From positions 1 through 40,463 of the forward strand of contig JANWXU010000025.1 of assembly GCA_025057395.1 (NCBI GenBank): a stretch of DNA of 40,463 nucleotides. The letters run 5' to 3'. Position 1 is the stretch's first letter; the number at the start of each line of letters is the position of its first letter. This document shows, one piece after another, positions 8,537 to 17,168 of this stretch. The translations under genes were made by a program, and so were the position numbers. The notes under the pieces were generated by a model. It made no database searches. It had not been told where the DNA came from and saw only the letters and a list, made by a program, of their open reading frames with translations. Origin of the DNA: Bacteroidia bacterium (GTDB taxonomy: Bacteria > Bacteroidota > Bacteroidia > J057 > JANWXU01).

Positions 8537-11500
8537 TTAGTGCTTAATAATTTTTGCCACCTGAATAGATTTATGTTTTTTAGAGCCCAAATTAAGCATA
8601 TAAATACCAGCAGGTAGATCTTTTAGCTCCAGTTTATAGCGTTTTGTTTGGCCTTCTTCCAAAGTAAAAGAAACGTGAAAATTTTGACCTAAAGTATTAT
8701 GAAGCCGCAAATATTCAAATTCTTCTTGTAAGTCGGATATTTCTATATATAAAATATCCTTAGTAGGATTAGGATATATACAATAGCCGTTAGTTTCAGC
8801 TAAAAACAGCTGCCCAGTAATAACACTTACCTTAAAAGGATTGCTTAAAGTACCACACTCATGGTCCTGAGATTCTACGTATACGCTATAATTACCCGTT
8901 TTTTGCGGCACATAGTACTGTTTAGTAGCATTAGCAATAGGCTTTTCTTCATAGTACCATTGGTAACGAGAAAAAGTTTGAGTAAAAAGTGTATCGCCCT
9001 TTAAGTATATTGTAGCGGGAGGACCTGCCTGTATACGCACTGGCCAACTAGAGGTATTCTGGCAACCATTTTCGTCCGCTCCTATAACCGTAATTTTACC
9101 TTCACTTTTAGGAATTACTAAAGCATCTTGCCCTTGATTAATTAGATTAGCTTGCTCATAAGTTTTCCACTGATATTCTTTTGCTCCTGAAGCTTGCAAA
9201 ACTAAAGTATCAAAAACACAAACAGCAGCTTTATTAGCTTGCAGTTGAATAATAGGCTGGCTTAAATTAAGCCATACCGCCTGCCGACGCGGAACGCAAC
9301 TAGAATTAGTTTCTACATAAACTACTTGACTTTTAGTAAGCTGTGGCAAAGTAAAGAAAGGACCCCGTCGCAGTAAATTATTTCCCGCTGGTGCATCGTA
9401 CCATAAGGGCATGCCACCCGAGCTATTAGCACGAATGCTTACAGGTTGGGCAGGACAATAGGCTGGTGCCAAGCCCTCGATGGTAATAGGAGTACAAGGA
9501 CAGTGCACCCTCAACTCAAAAGAAGTGCCAGGCAAATAACTATCTATTACCAAAAAGTAACTACGCCCCGCTTCCAAATAATGAAACTCCTGCAAACGCG
9601 GCGCAGCTTCCCATAATGCCTGACAATAAAAACCATTACAATCTGTTTGTAGAATCAAAACATGCGGATTTTCAGAAGAATTATGAGAAACAAGTTCAAA
9701 ACGGTACAATCCACTTTGGGGCGGATTAAAAGAATAAACCTTTTCCCCTCCTGCTAGCGGAGCACTATAAGAACAAGCATAATATCCTAATTGACTTCGT
9801 AAACCCTGCGTACTCCCTCTGATAGGTACACCGCACGTAATAGATTCAGCATTTGCGCAATTAGGGGAGCTGCACATGTATTCTACTTCGTATTCAACTC
9901 CTTGAATACCTTCACCTTCCACTACCAAAAAATAAGTACCCATCCCAGCACGTACATTAATAGAATCTCTGATAAAAAGGAAACAATTTTGGGGATTGCA
10001 GCCTCCTATTAAAAAGCCAAAAGCTCTACGGCCTGGAGTCAAGCTGCGAAGGCGAATAAACAAATTCGAAGCTTCACTAAGCTGAATACGATGAATCCTT
10101 TCTGGTCCTATAAAGCTACCCCCACGGCAATTGTAACTTGTAAATCGATTTTGTCCCTGGCTAGTATTGCCCCGAAAAGGCACATTGCACTTTAGTAACG
10201 TACTTTGCTCCGTACAATTGAAGGTAAAGCAATTTACTTTGAGAATATAACTTATGGTGTTATTAGTAATATTACCTGGTCTATTTCGCTCTAACGCAAC
10301 GTATAAAGTTCTGGGTCCAGTAACCCAGGCAGAATAGTCGCTATCTACTATAGCAGCACAGCGGAAAGGATTACACTCATTCAAAATTAACATATCTAGA
10401 GTAGGGTCGGAACTATTCAAATTCAACTGTACCAAGCGGGGTCCACTTTCTGCAATTTCGATAGGATAGATAACTTCAGTGCCTAGTAAGTCTCTCCCGG
10501 CTGCACAGTCATAGAGTGCCCAGCGGCTAAAACCAGCATCTGTAATAAGACCTCTAATTTCACTACCACAGGTTAATTTTTCCTCCTGGTGACATGAAGA
10601 TGCTTCACATTCCACAGTAAGAGTATAGTTACCTACTGCCCAGTTTCGAGAATCCACAACCACCTGATACGTGCCGGCAGCAGGAGCCAAAAAAGACACC
10701 TCTTGTCTGCCAGAACCCAGACATCGAGAATAGTTACAGTTGCTAAGAACAGCAATTTCTAAATTCGGCTGCTCAGTGATAAGCTTTACAGTAATAAAAC
10801 CTGGTGCCTCTAAAATTAACGGATGAACCACTTCCGGACCATTTAAGTTTAAGCCAGAAGCACAGTAATTATTAACTCGATTAGTTCTCCCTACATTAGT
10901 TCCATTAACTTTACTCCCACACCTAATAGGCGGAGCCGAAGCACAATCATAACACTCAAGGGTAAGAGTATACTGGGTAGGAGCAACGGCATCAACAACA
11001 ATATAGTATTTACCAGGAGCAAGCCTTGCATTCATAGGCGTATTATTGTTCGAGTTAGCAAAGCCTGCTGCAACGCAAACAGGCGCATCGCAAGCACTTA
11101 ACAGCATAATGTAAGTATTTTGAGTAACATTACTTAGACGTGCTTGCAAACGAGTGGTATCACTCACTTCCCAAACATATATCTTCTCTTTAGCCGCTAA
11201 CTGTTCAAAACGACAATTCCCATAATACTCTAGCAAATTTGAGCCTTGCGCAAGATTTCCACTAACTACAGCCCCACAAGAAATAGGTTCTTGCTCTAAA
11301 CCACAGTTCCACGGTACACAATTAAAGCCTAATTCGTAATCAAGAGCTAAACTATCACTGTTTACAATTAAATAATATTCTCCTTTTTGGTCTAGGTATA
11401 CCATTGTGTCCACGTCAAAAGTAGCAATACAATTTTGGGGGTTACAGTCCCGTACAATAATAACTTGCCCCTTTGCTACCTCCCTTGCATAGCGAAAACG

Positions 11501-13357
11501 AATATCGAGTAAGCTAGGCTGCTGCAAAATAAAAGGATGCCATACTTCCGGGCCCTTAAAGCTCCTATTAGCGCAGGCATAACTACTATTCAATGCTAAG
11601 CCATTCAAAGTAGTGCCCTTAATAAATTGCCCGCAGGTAACAGAATCGCCTATTGTAGGCTTATAAAAAGCAAAAGTAAGCTGGTTATTATTAGGGGTAT
11701 TATCACCTGGTGGAGTAGGATTTAACCTTATTGTAAGAGTAGAAATTCCTTGGGGAATTTTATTAGTAGGTATCCCAAGTCGCAGGGCTTGCCCACCTGC
11801 TAAAAAACCTTGCCAACTAAAATTTTGCTCACCAGGAATACCGCTAATTTCATACTCAAAAGAAAGAGAATTGTAAGTTTGACGTCCTTGATTCTGTACT
11901 TCAAAATAAAGCGAATCGCTAAGACTACAAGCCCAAGGAATAGAAATAGGGTAGAGAGCAACTTCATTTTGCTTGGGTAATGCGCAGGCTAAAGCGGCTG
12001 CTGCGTCTATTCTTCCTGCACCTAATTCTCCTGCCTTATCTGGGTGTAAATGGTCTATTGAAACAGCGGTAGCTTTTAAGCATTCCAATAATTGACGATT
12101 AGTAAGATAAGGATTTACAGAATACATTTGAGCACATAGCCCTGCTACAAGGGGCGTAGCCATAGAAGTGCCATCATAATATGCATAGTTACTAGGATTA
12201 CCTGCCACACTACTTATGATTCTTTCCCCCGGTGCAACAACATCTACCCACTTACCATAATTTGAAAAACTAGCAAGTTTATCTTGAGAATTAGAAGCGG
12301 CTACCGCAATTACATCTTCATACGCAGCAGGATAGTGCGGAGCATTAGTAGAACTATTACCAGCAGCCGCTAAAATTGTAATTCCTTGCGAAGCTACATA
12401 GCTTACTAAATCTTGTGCAAATTGGCTGTATCGTGAGCTTCCCCATGAACAGCTGATTACCTTGGCACCCATTAAAGCAGCATATTCAACCCCTTGATAA
12501 GCCGCTTGAATAGTTCGTCCATTACCGCTACTAATAGAAGCTTTTACAGGTAGTATAGTTACATTTCCGCCTAAAGAAGCAATTCCTAAGCCATTATTAG
12601 TACGGGCAGCAGCAATACCCGCACAGTGTGTACCATGAGAAAAAAAATTAGCATTCGCATTCGCAGGCGGATTAGGATCATTATCATTATCTGCTACGTC
12701 CCAACCATTTACATCGTCTATATATCCATTATTATCGTCATCAACTCCATTATTAGGAATCTCCCTAGGGTTAATATAAATACTTTCTTTAAGATCTTCA
12801 TGCTCTAAATAAACTGCATCGTCTACCATAGCTAGCAATACTTTAGGACTGCCCAGCGAAATTTGCCACGCTTCCACTGCTCTTACTTTAGATAAGTACC
12901 ACTGGCTTACGCGAATATCATTAGGTAGGGTAAAGATTTGGTGCCATTCATAATACTCCACATGTTCAATGAATGAAATACGCCGCAGGTGCTGAAAAAG
13001 AGGGTCTCGAAAGTTGCTATCCGCTACCGTAATTTCAAAATATCTTTGTAGCAAAGGACTAGGTAGCCGAGATGCTTTTTGCAAAGCTGTTACTCGATAA
13101 GCCTGAATGATATCCTGCCACAAAGAAGGAATAGATACTTTGGATACTACCCTTGAATCTTTTTGAAATAAAGGCACACTTTTTTCAAAACCCTCTTTAA
13201 CCCGAAAACGAACTTTATAGGGATCTATCTCTTGAGCATAAACTTCCAACTCTAATAAGCCTACTAATCCTACTAATAGACCTAACCAAAGGAGGTACAC
13301 TCTCTTTTTTCTAAAAGCAAGGACCAAAAGGATAAAACTGTGAATAATAGATTCCAT
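8537..13357 (-). CDS. T9SS-secreted subtilisin-like serine protease (peptidase S8)
   Basis: A 1606-residue secreted protease. The hydrophobic export segment is at about 20-42, after an unusually long n-region with no internal Met. The S8 catalytic domain spans about 150-460, with Asp179 (LLAMVDDAV), His241 (HGTHCAG), oxyanion Asn334 (AAAGN) and Ser398 (DGTSMATP) all present. An Asp-rich segment, NNGVDDDNNGYIDD (about 202-215), is typical of calcium-binding Bacteroidota subtilases. Six cysteine-rich repeats of about 120 residues follow (about 570-1290), resembling pre-peptidase C-terminal (PPC) domains. Two or three Ig-like modules and a T9SS sorting domain (CIYPNPTKDI to the end) complete it. 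The triad is intact, so it should be active. The substrate cannot be read from sequence. It is upstream of and codirectional with the giant adhesin gene but has its own terminator. Confidence 0.92.
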   Translation of the reverse strand: MESIIHSFILLVLAFRKKRVYLLWLGLLVGLVGLLELEVYAQEIDPYKVRFRVKEGFEKSVPLFQKDSRVVSKVSIPSLWQDIIQAYRVTALQKASRLPSPLLQRYFEITVADSNFRDPLFQHLRRISFIEHVEYYEWHQIFTLPNDIRVSQWYLSKVRAVEAWQISLGSPKVLLAMVDDAVYLEHEDLKESIYINPREIPNNGVDDDNNGYIDDVNGWDVADNDNDPNPPANANANFFSHGTHCAGIAAARTNNGLGIASLGGNVTILPVKASISSGNGRTIQAAYQGVEYAALMGAKVISCSWGSSRYSQFAQDLVSYVASQGITILAAAGNSSTNAPHYPAAYEDVIAVAASNSQDKLASFSNYGKWVDVVAPGERIISSVAGNPSNYAYYDGTSMATPLVAGLCAQMYSVNPYLTNRQLLECLKATAVSIDHLHPDKAGELGAGRIDAAAALACALPKQNEVALYPISIPWACSLSDSLYFEVQNQGRQTYNSLSFEYEISGIPGEQNFSWQGFLAGGQALRLGIPTNKIPQGISTLTIRLNPTPPGDNTPNNNQLTFAFYKPTIGDSVTCGQFIKGTTLNGLALNSSYACANRSFKGPEVWHPFILQQPSLLDIRFRYAREVAKGQVIIVRDCNPQNCIATFDVDTMVYLDQKGEYYLIVNSDSLALDYELGFNCVPWNCGLEQEPISCGAVVSGNLAQGSNLLEYYGNCRFEQLAAKEKIYVWEVSDTTRLQARLSNVTQNTYIMLLSACDAPVCVAAGFANSNNNTPMNARLAPGKYYIVVDAVAPTQYTLTLECYDCASAPPIRCGSKVNGTNVGRTNRVNNYCASGLNLNGPEVVHPLILEAPGFITVKLITEQPNLEIAVLSNCNYSRCLGSGRQEVSFLAPAAGTYQVVVDSRNWAVGNYTLTVECEASSCHQEEKLTCGSEIRGLITDAGFSRWALYDCAAGRDLLGTEVIYPIEIAESGPRLVQLNLNSSDPTLDMLILNECNPFRCAAIVDSDYSAWVTGPRTLYVALERNRPGNITNNTISYILKVNCFTFNCTEQSTLLKCNVPFRGNTSQGQNRFTSYNCRGGSFIGPERIHRIQLSEASNLFIRLRSLTPGRRAFGFLIGGCNPQNCFLFIRDSINVRAGMGTYFLVVEGEGIQGVEYEVEYMCSSPNCANAESITCGVPIRGSTQGLRSQLGYYACSYSAPLAGGEKVYSFNPPQSGLYRFELVSHNSSENPHVLILQTDCNGFYCQALWEAAPRLQEFHYLEAGRSYFLVIDSYLPGTSFELRVHCPCTPITIEGLAPAYCPAQPVSIRANSSGGMPLWYDAPAGNNLLRRGPFFTLPQLTKSQVVYVETNSSCVPRRQAVWLNLSQPIIQLQANKAAVCVFDTLVLQASGAKEYQWKTYEQANLINQGQDALVIPKSEGKITVIGADENGCQNTSSWPVRIQAGPPATIYLKGDTLFTQTFSRYQWYYEEKPIANATKQYYVPQKTGNYSVYVESQDHECGTLSNPFKVSVITGQLFLAETNGYCIYPNPTKDILYIEISDLQEEFEYLRLHNTLGQNFHVSFTLEEGQTKRYKLELKDLPAGIYMLNLGSKKHKSIQVAKIIKH
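9490..11645 (-). repeat. Six cysteine-rich PPC-like repeats in the protease
   Basis: Six units recur every 345-380 bp. Most start with I-x-CG-x-x-[IV]-x-G (VTCGQFIKG, ISCGAVVSG, IRCGSKVNG, LTCGSEIRG, LKCNVPFRG, ITCGVPIRG). All carry a central CX4C pair (CNPQNC, CDAPVC, CNYSRC, CNPFRC, CNPQNC, CNGFYC), and each ends in a Cys-containing strand. The third, for example, has GPEVVHP and a TYQVVVDS strand, as in PPC domains. The regular cysteines suggest a disulfide-stabilised stalk. Confidence 0.75.
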
Positions 13358-13519
13358 TTTGTTATTTTTTTAGAGAAAATTTTGCTTAATGAAAATAATG
13401 ATTTTTTGTATAAGATAATTGACTCTCTAATAGTTTTGTATGAAAATCTATTACTTTAGTTGCCTTGAAATAGAATATGGCAAAACACAATTTGACTAAA
13501 GCCTTTCTAAAAAACTTGT

Positions 13520-13527
13520 TACTTTTG
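13520..13527 (+). promoter_or_regulatory. Bacteroidota -7 promoter element (TACTTTTG)
   Basis: Exact TAnnTTTG match, with 40 nt between it and the ATG of the TPR gene. A TTTG at 13491-13494 could be the -33 box, but its 25-bp spacing is a little long. Confidence 0.5.
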
Positions 13528-13567
13528 CATTTTGACAAGCCTAGTGTTTTTATTTTTTCCACTCTAA

Positions 13568-14293
13568 ATGTACACCACTTTTTTTAAAGGACATAAATTA
13601 CTATTAGGAGTTCTAAGCATAATAACTTTTGGTACTTTATGGGCACAAAAAACAAAACTTAGCAGTGGGCACTCTGCTTCTCTACACTGGCGCGCCTATC
13701 AACTAGCCAAAAAAAACAATGACATGCAGGCGGCACGTGTAGCCTTATATTATGCTTTAGCCGAAGACCCTACCAACCTAGCAATTAAAGATACCTTAGC
13801 AATTAGTTATTTTTCCTCAGGCATTTATGAACAAAGTATTCTTTTAGGTAAGGAGTTAATAGAAAATAAACCTAATGATATTCGCTTGCTTTCGATGCTT
13901 GCTTTTGCATATGGAGCCTTAGGGGCTACGCGTGAATCTTTAGAGTATTACGAAAAAGTATACAAACTTACAGGCTCTGCCTATCATCTTTACCAAGTAG
14001 CTATTTTACAATTTACAATGCGCCGCTTTGGAGAGTGTGCGCAGTCTATAGAAAAATTACTACAAAGCCCACAAGCAGAAATAGAAAAGGTTTACGTGCC
14101 CAAAAAGGGGGGAAAAGAGCAACAAGAAATAAGTATTCGAGCAGCCGCATTTTACGTGGAAGGACAACTTTGGAAGGAACAAAAGGAGCAAGAAAAAGCC
14201 AAAAATAGTTTTGAGCAAGCTCTTAAACTCGAACCCAATTTTGAGCTTGCAGCTTCTATGCTCCAAGAACTTAAAGAACTAGAGAAAAAATAA
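13568..14293 (+). CDS. Exported tetratricopeptide repeat protein
   Basis: A 241-residue protein. Residues about 1-26 form a signal peptide (hydrophobic LLLGVLSIITFGTLWAQ with cleavage after Ala-Gln). The rest is helical with TPR-like pairs. ARVALYYALAEDPTNLAIKD, a second unit around ESLEYYEKVYKLTGSAYHLY, and a C-terminal unit with KAKNSFEQALKLEPNFELAA show the TPR spacing of small and aromatic residues. TPR proteins are scaffolds for protein-protein contact, and a periplasmic location is inferred from the signal. The partner is not evident. It is first in a plus-strand run, 49 nt before the M19 gene, with a TAnnTTTG element upstream. Confidence 0.8.
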   Translation: MYTTFFKGHKLLLGVLSIITFGTLWAQKTKLSSGHSASLHWRAYQLAKKNNDMQAARVALYYALAEDPTNLAIKDTLAISYFSSGIYEQSILLGKELIENKPNDIRLLSMLAFAYGALGATRESLEYYEKVYKLTGSAYHLYQVAILQFTMRRFGECAQSIEKLLQSPQAEIEKVYVPKKGGKEQQEISIRAAAFYVEGQLWKEQKEQEKAKNSFEQALKLEPNFELAASMLQELKELEKK

Positions 14294-14342
14294 ATTTCTC
14301 ATTATCTTAAATGTAAGAAAGTCTAAAAAACTTTAATAAGCG

Positions 14343-15794
14343 ATGATAGATACCAATGATTTTTACGTAGATATCCACCTTCACCCTACTCTAAAGCCTT
14401 TTTTAGTAAAAGAACTACATTCACCCTGGCATGCTAATAATCACGTGCCTTTAAGCCAGCGCTTGCGGCGCTCAATGCGCGTCACCCAGTCGGATTTTAG
14501 TACACTTTTAGAAGGAGGTGTACGAGTAATATGGCACTCCTTACATACCTTAGAAAGGTATACCCTAAGCAAATTAATTACCAGTCCGCGCATTATGAGC
14601 CAGTTTTTAAAAATGGATATTGAACGGCTGCGCCAAATTGTTTCTTGTCGCCCTATTCGAATTTTGCAGGAGGAACTTAGCTATTTGAAGGAAAATTTAA
14701 AGTGTCCGGATGGAGAAGCAGAAGCAGTAATTGTAAAAAACTATGATGAATTAATCCAAACGCTCGCTTCTCCTAATAAACTGGCTATTATTTTAACTAT
14801 AGAAGGGGCTCACAATTTAGGATTCGAATACGTAGATAATACCTTTCCTCATGCCGGACAAAAAGTGAATATCACAAATACTATTTTGGAGGGGGCCGAA
14901 GAACTATCCGAGGCCCTTATTCAAGAAAGGGTGCGATTTATGAAGCAAAATCACATTTTTATGCTTACGCTCAATCACTTCGTTTTTAATCAATTGGCTT
15001 CAATGCCCAAGGCTATCGAGCTTACAGGAATTAGTAAACGAATCTTGCATAACCCTATCCGCTCCTTAGATTCCCTAGGAAAGTATCGAGGTCTTACTTT
15101 TTTGGGCTATTCTATGGTCGAACGATGTATGGAAAATAATATTATAATAGACCTCAAACACTGTGACGCAGTTACAAGGCACCAAATCTATGCTATCGCT
15201 GCACGCTACCAAAAGCCAGTAGTAGGCTCTCACATCGCTTGCAGTGGTAGAAAAACCAATTTCCGAGCTCATACGTTGCTTAAAAAAACAGAAGACACCT
15301 TCGAAGACCGCCAAAAAAGTGAAATCTTTAACCCATGGGACCTCAATTTCCACGACGATGATATCGTTGCCATTCATAAGCTTGGAGGACTTTTAGGCTT
15401 AATTCTAGATAGAAGAGTACTAAGCAGCGTAAAAGCCTTTGAACTAGCCAAAAGAACTGGCAACTGGCTCCAGTTACTTTTTAATCAAATTGAACATATC
15501 TATAAGGTACTACTAGCAGCAGGAATTCCACCAGCCCAAGCCTTTGATTCTATTTGCATAGGCAGTGATTACGACGGTTTTATTGAGCCGCTTCCTAACG
15601 TAACCCACTCAGCAGAATTTCGATACAAGGAAGAAAGAGATGGTAAAACGTTACGCCTAGATAACGGTTTAGTGGACTACTTTACTCGTAATTATGCAAT
15701 CTATCAAGATTCAGGTTTAAATCCTGAAACCATCAAGAATAAAATTTTGCGCGATAATGCTATGGAATTTCTCAAAAAGCACTTCTGCTCTTAA
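14343..15794 (+). CDS. Membrane dipeptidase-like metallohydrolase (peptidase M19 family)
   Basis: A 483-residue protein of the amidohydrolase fold, with no signal peptide. Motifs in order match M19 renal-dipeptidase-type enzymes: VDIHLHP (about 9-15) for the first metal pair, TIEGAHN (about 155) at the position of the bridging Glu, DLKHCD (about 270) and GSHIACSG (about 296) for the second-site histidines, and IGSDYDGF (about 406) for the catalytic Asp region. M19 enzymes hydrolyse dipeptides using two zinc ions. Several flanking residues differ from the common DLSH and SHSN patterns, so the substrate may not be a plain dipeptide. It lies between the TPR gene and mrp and may be cotranscribed with both. 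Confidence 0.75.
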   Translation: MIDTNDFYVDIHLHPTLKPFLVKELHSPWHANNHVPLSQRLRRSMRVTQSDFSTLLEGGVRVIWHSLHTLERYTLSKLITSPRIMSQFLKMDIERLRQIVSCRPIRILQEELSYLKENLKCPDGEAEAVIVKNYDELIQTLASPNKLAIILTIEGAHNLGFEYVDNTFPHAGQKVNITNTILEGAEELSEALIQERVRFMKQNHIFMLTLNHFVFNQLASMPKAIELTGISKRILHNPIRSLDSLGKYRGLTFLGYSMVERCMENNIIIDLKHCDAVTRHQIYAIAARYQKPVVGSHIACSGRKTNFRAHTLLKKTEDTFEDRQKSEIFNPWDLNFHDDDIVAIHKLGGLLGLILDRRVLSSVKAFELAKRTGNWLQLLFNQIEHIYKVLLAAGIPPAQAFDSICIGSDYDGFIEPLPNVTHSAEFRYKEERDGKTLRLDNGLVDYFTRNYAIYQDSGLNPETIKNKILRDNAMEFLKKHFCS

Positions 15795-15840
15795 ACTTTT
15801 GCCGCTTCTATGTTGTTTTGAAACATATAAAGCCCAAAGT

Positions 15841-16902
15841 ATGCAAATTACTGAAAAAGAGATCTTACAAGCCCTCAGCCATGTAGAAGAGCCCGACCTG
15901 AAAAGGGATATCGTCAGCCTTAATATGGTAAGAGATATCCAAATTACAGAAGATAAAATTAGCTTTACGGTGGTACTTACTACACCTGCTTGCCCCCTTA
16001 AGGAAATAATACGCAATGCTTGCGAAAATGCCATCCGCCATTTTGTAAATGGCCACTTTGTAATAGAAGTCAATATGACTTCGCAAGTAACAAGCAAAAT
16101 AAATACCTCTTCCTTTCTTAAGGGTGTAAAAAATATCATTGGTATTGCCTCAGGCAAGGGAGGGGTAGGGAAGTCCACTATTGCGGCTAATTTAGCTATT
16201 AGCCTTGCCCAAATGGGTGCAAGAGTGGGTCTCTTAGACGCCGATATCTACGGGCCGAGTATACCTATACTTCTAGGCTTAGAAGAAGAACGACCGCTAG
16301 CCCATAGTATCAATGGGAAAGACTATATTGTACCTATACAAAAATTTGGCTTGCAGGTAATGTCCCTAGGCTTTTTAGTTCCAGCAGGGCAAGCAGTAGT
16401 TTGGCGCGGACCTATGGCCTCTAAAGCCATTATGCAAATGGCAGGCGATACTCAATGGGAAAATGTAGACTACCTAATAATTGATATGCCTCCTGGCACA
16501 GGAGATATACATATCTCGCTTTGCCAACAATTGCCAATGACAGGTGCCATCGTTGTTACTACTCCTCAAACTGTAGCTCTTGCCGACGCAAGAAAAGCAG
16601 CCGCCATGTTTACTATGGATTCAATCAAAGTACCCCTCATTGGAATTGTAGAGAATATGTCATACTTCTGCCCTCCTGAGGAACCTACTAAAAAGTATTA
16701 TATTTTTGGTAAAGATGGAGCTAAGCAATTAGCCGAAGAATTTAATGTACCTCTCTTAGCGCAAATTCCTCTAGTAGAAGAAATTCGAAATGGAAGCGAT
16801 ATGGGTATTCCCATAGCACTAATAGCAGACTCTCCCCAGGCAAAAGCTTTCGAAAATCTAGCGATGCTTACTGCCCAACGTATCTCTATCTTAAATGCTT
16901 AA
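15841..16902 (+). CDS. mrp: Mrp/NBP35-type ATP-binding iron-sulfur carrier
   Basis: A 353-residue cytosolic P-loop ATPase that carries Fe-S clusters to apoproteins. The N-terminal MIP18/DUF59 domain (about 1-95) has EEPDLKRDIVSLNMV and the TTPACPLK loop. The ATPase domain starts with the deviant Walker A SGKGGVGKST (about 104-113), then LLDADIYGPSIP, and DMPPGTGD as Walker B. The usual C-terminal CxxC is not there. The equivalent loop reads MSYFCPPEEPTKKYYIFG with a single Cys, and such cysteine-poor loops occur in other Bacteroidota Mrp proteins (from memory). I chose the ATG at 15841 because the family starts at this point. An upstream ATG at 15757 would overlap the preceding gene. nfu follows after 12 nt. 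Confidence 0.92.
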   Translation: MQITEKEILQALSHVEEPDLKRDIVSLNMVRDIQITEDKISFTVVLTTPACPLKEIIRNACENAIRHFVNGHFVIEVNMTSQVTSKINTSSFLKGVKNIIGIASGKGGVGKSTIAANLAISLAQMGARVGLLDADIYGPSIPILLGLEEERPLAHSINGKDYIVPIQKFGLQVMSLGFLVPAGQAVVWRGPMASKAIMQMAGDTQWENVDYLIIDMPPGTGDIHISLCQQLPMTGAIVVTTPQTVALADARKAAAMFTMDSIKVPLIGIVENMSYFCPPEEPTKKYYIFGKDGAKQLAEEFNVPLLAQIPLVEEIRNGSDMGIPIALIADSPQAKAFENLAMLTAQRISILNA

Positions 16903-16914
16903 AATCTCAAAAAC

Positions 16915-17154
16915 ATGAGCTATCCTACTCTTGAAGAAAGAGTACAAAGCGCAATAGAATCCATACGCGCCTACTTACAAGCAGATGGAGGCGACATCCG
17001 CCTTATAAACATTCAAGAAGACAGCATAGTACAAATAGAATTCCTAGGAGCTTGCCGCAGCTGCAATATGAATGAACTTACTTTAAGAGCAGGCGTAGAG
17101 GCTGCTATCAAAAAAGCAGCCCCTGAAATTAGAAGTGTAGTAATTCTGGAATAA
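16915..17154 (+). CDS. NifU-like (Nfu) iron-sulfur scaffold domain protein
   Basis: A 79-residue protein consisting only of the NifU C-terminal domain. The sequence shows YLQADGGDIRLI (about 20-31) and GACRSCNMNELTL with Cys47 and Cys50, the CxxC pair that binds a cluster between two subunits. In this family the motif is usually AC-x-x-CP-x-S-x-x-TL, so only the residues around it vary. It is 12 nt downstream of mrp, which supports an operon in which Nfu holds and Mrp transfers clusters. The stop lies 14 bp from the convergent trhO stop, and I see no hairpin between them. Confidence 0.9.
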   Translation: MSYPTLEERVQSAIESIRAYLQADGGDIRLINIQEDSIVQIEFLGACRSCNMNELTLRAGVEAAIKKAAPEIRSVVILE

Positions 17155-17168
17155 TAAATGTAATTCAA

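Noticed and set aside
12626-12808. Plus-strand open frame rich in Arg and Ile
   Set aside because: It is the antisense of the Asp/Asn-rich calcium-binding segment of the subtilase and has no independent support.
15757-15840. Upstream ATG for mrp
   Set aside because: It lies within the end of the M19 gene and adds 28 residues not found in Mrp proteins. The family start is at 15841.
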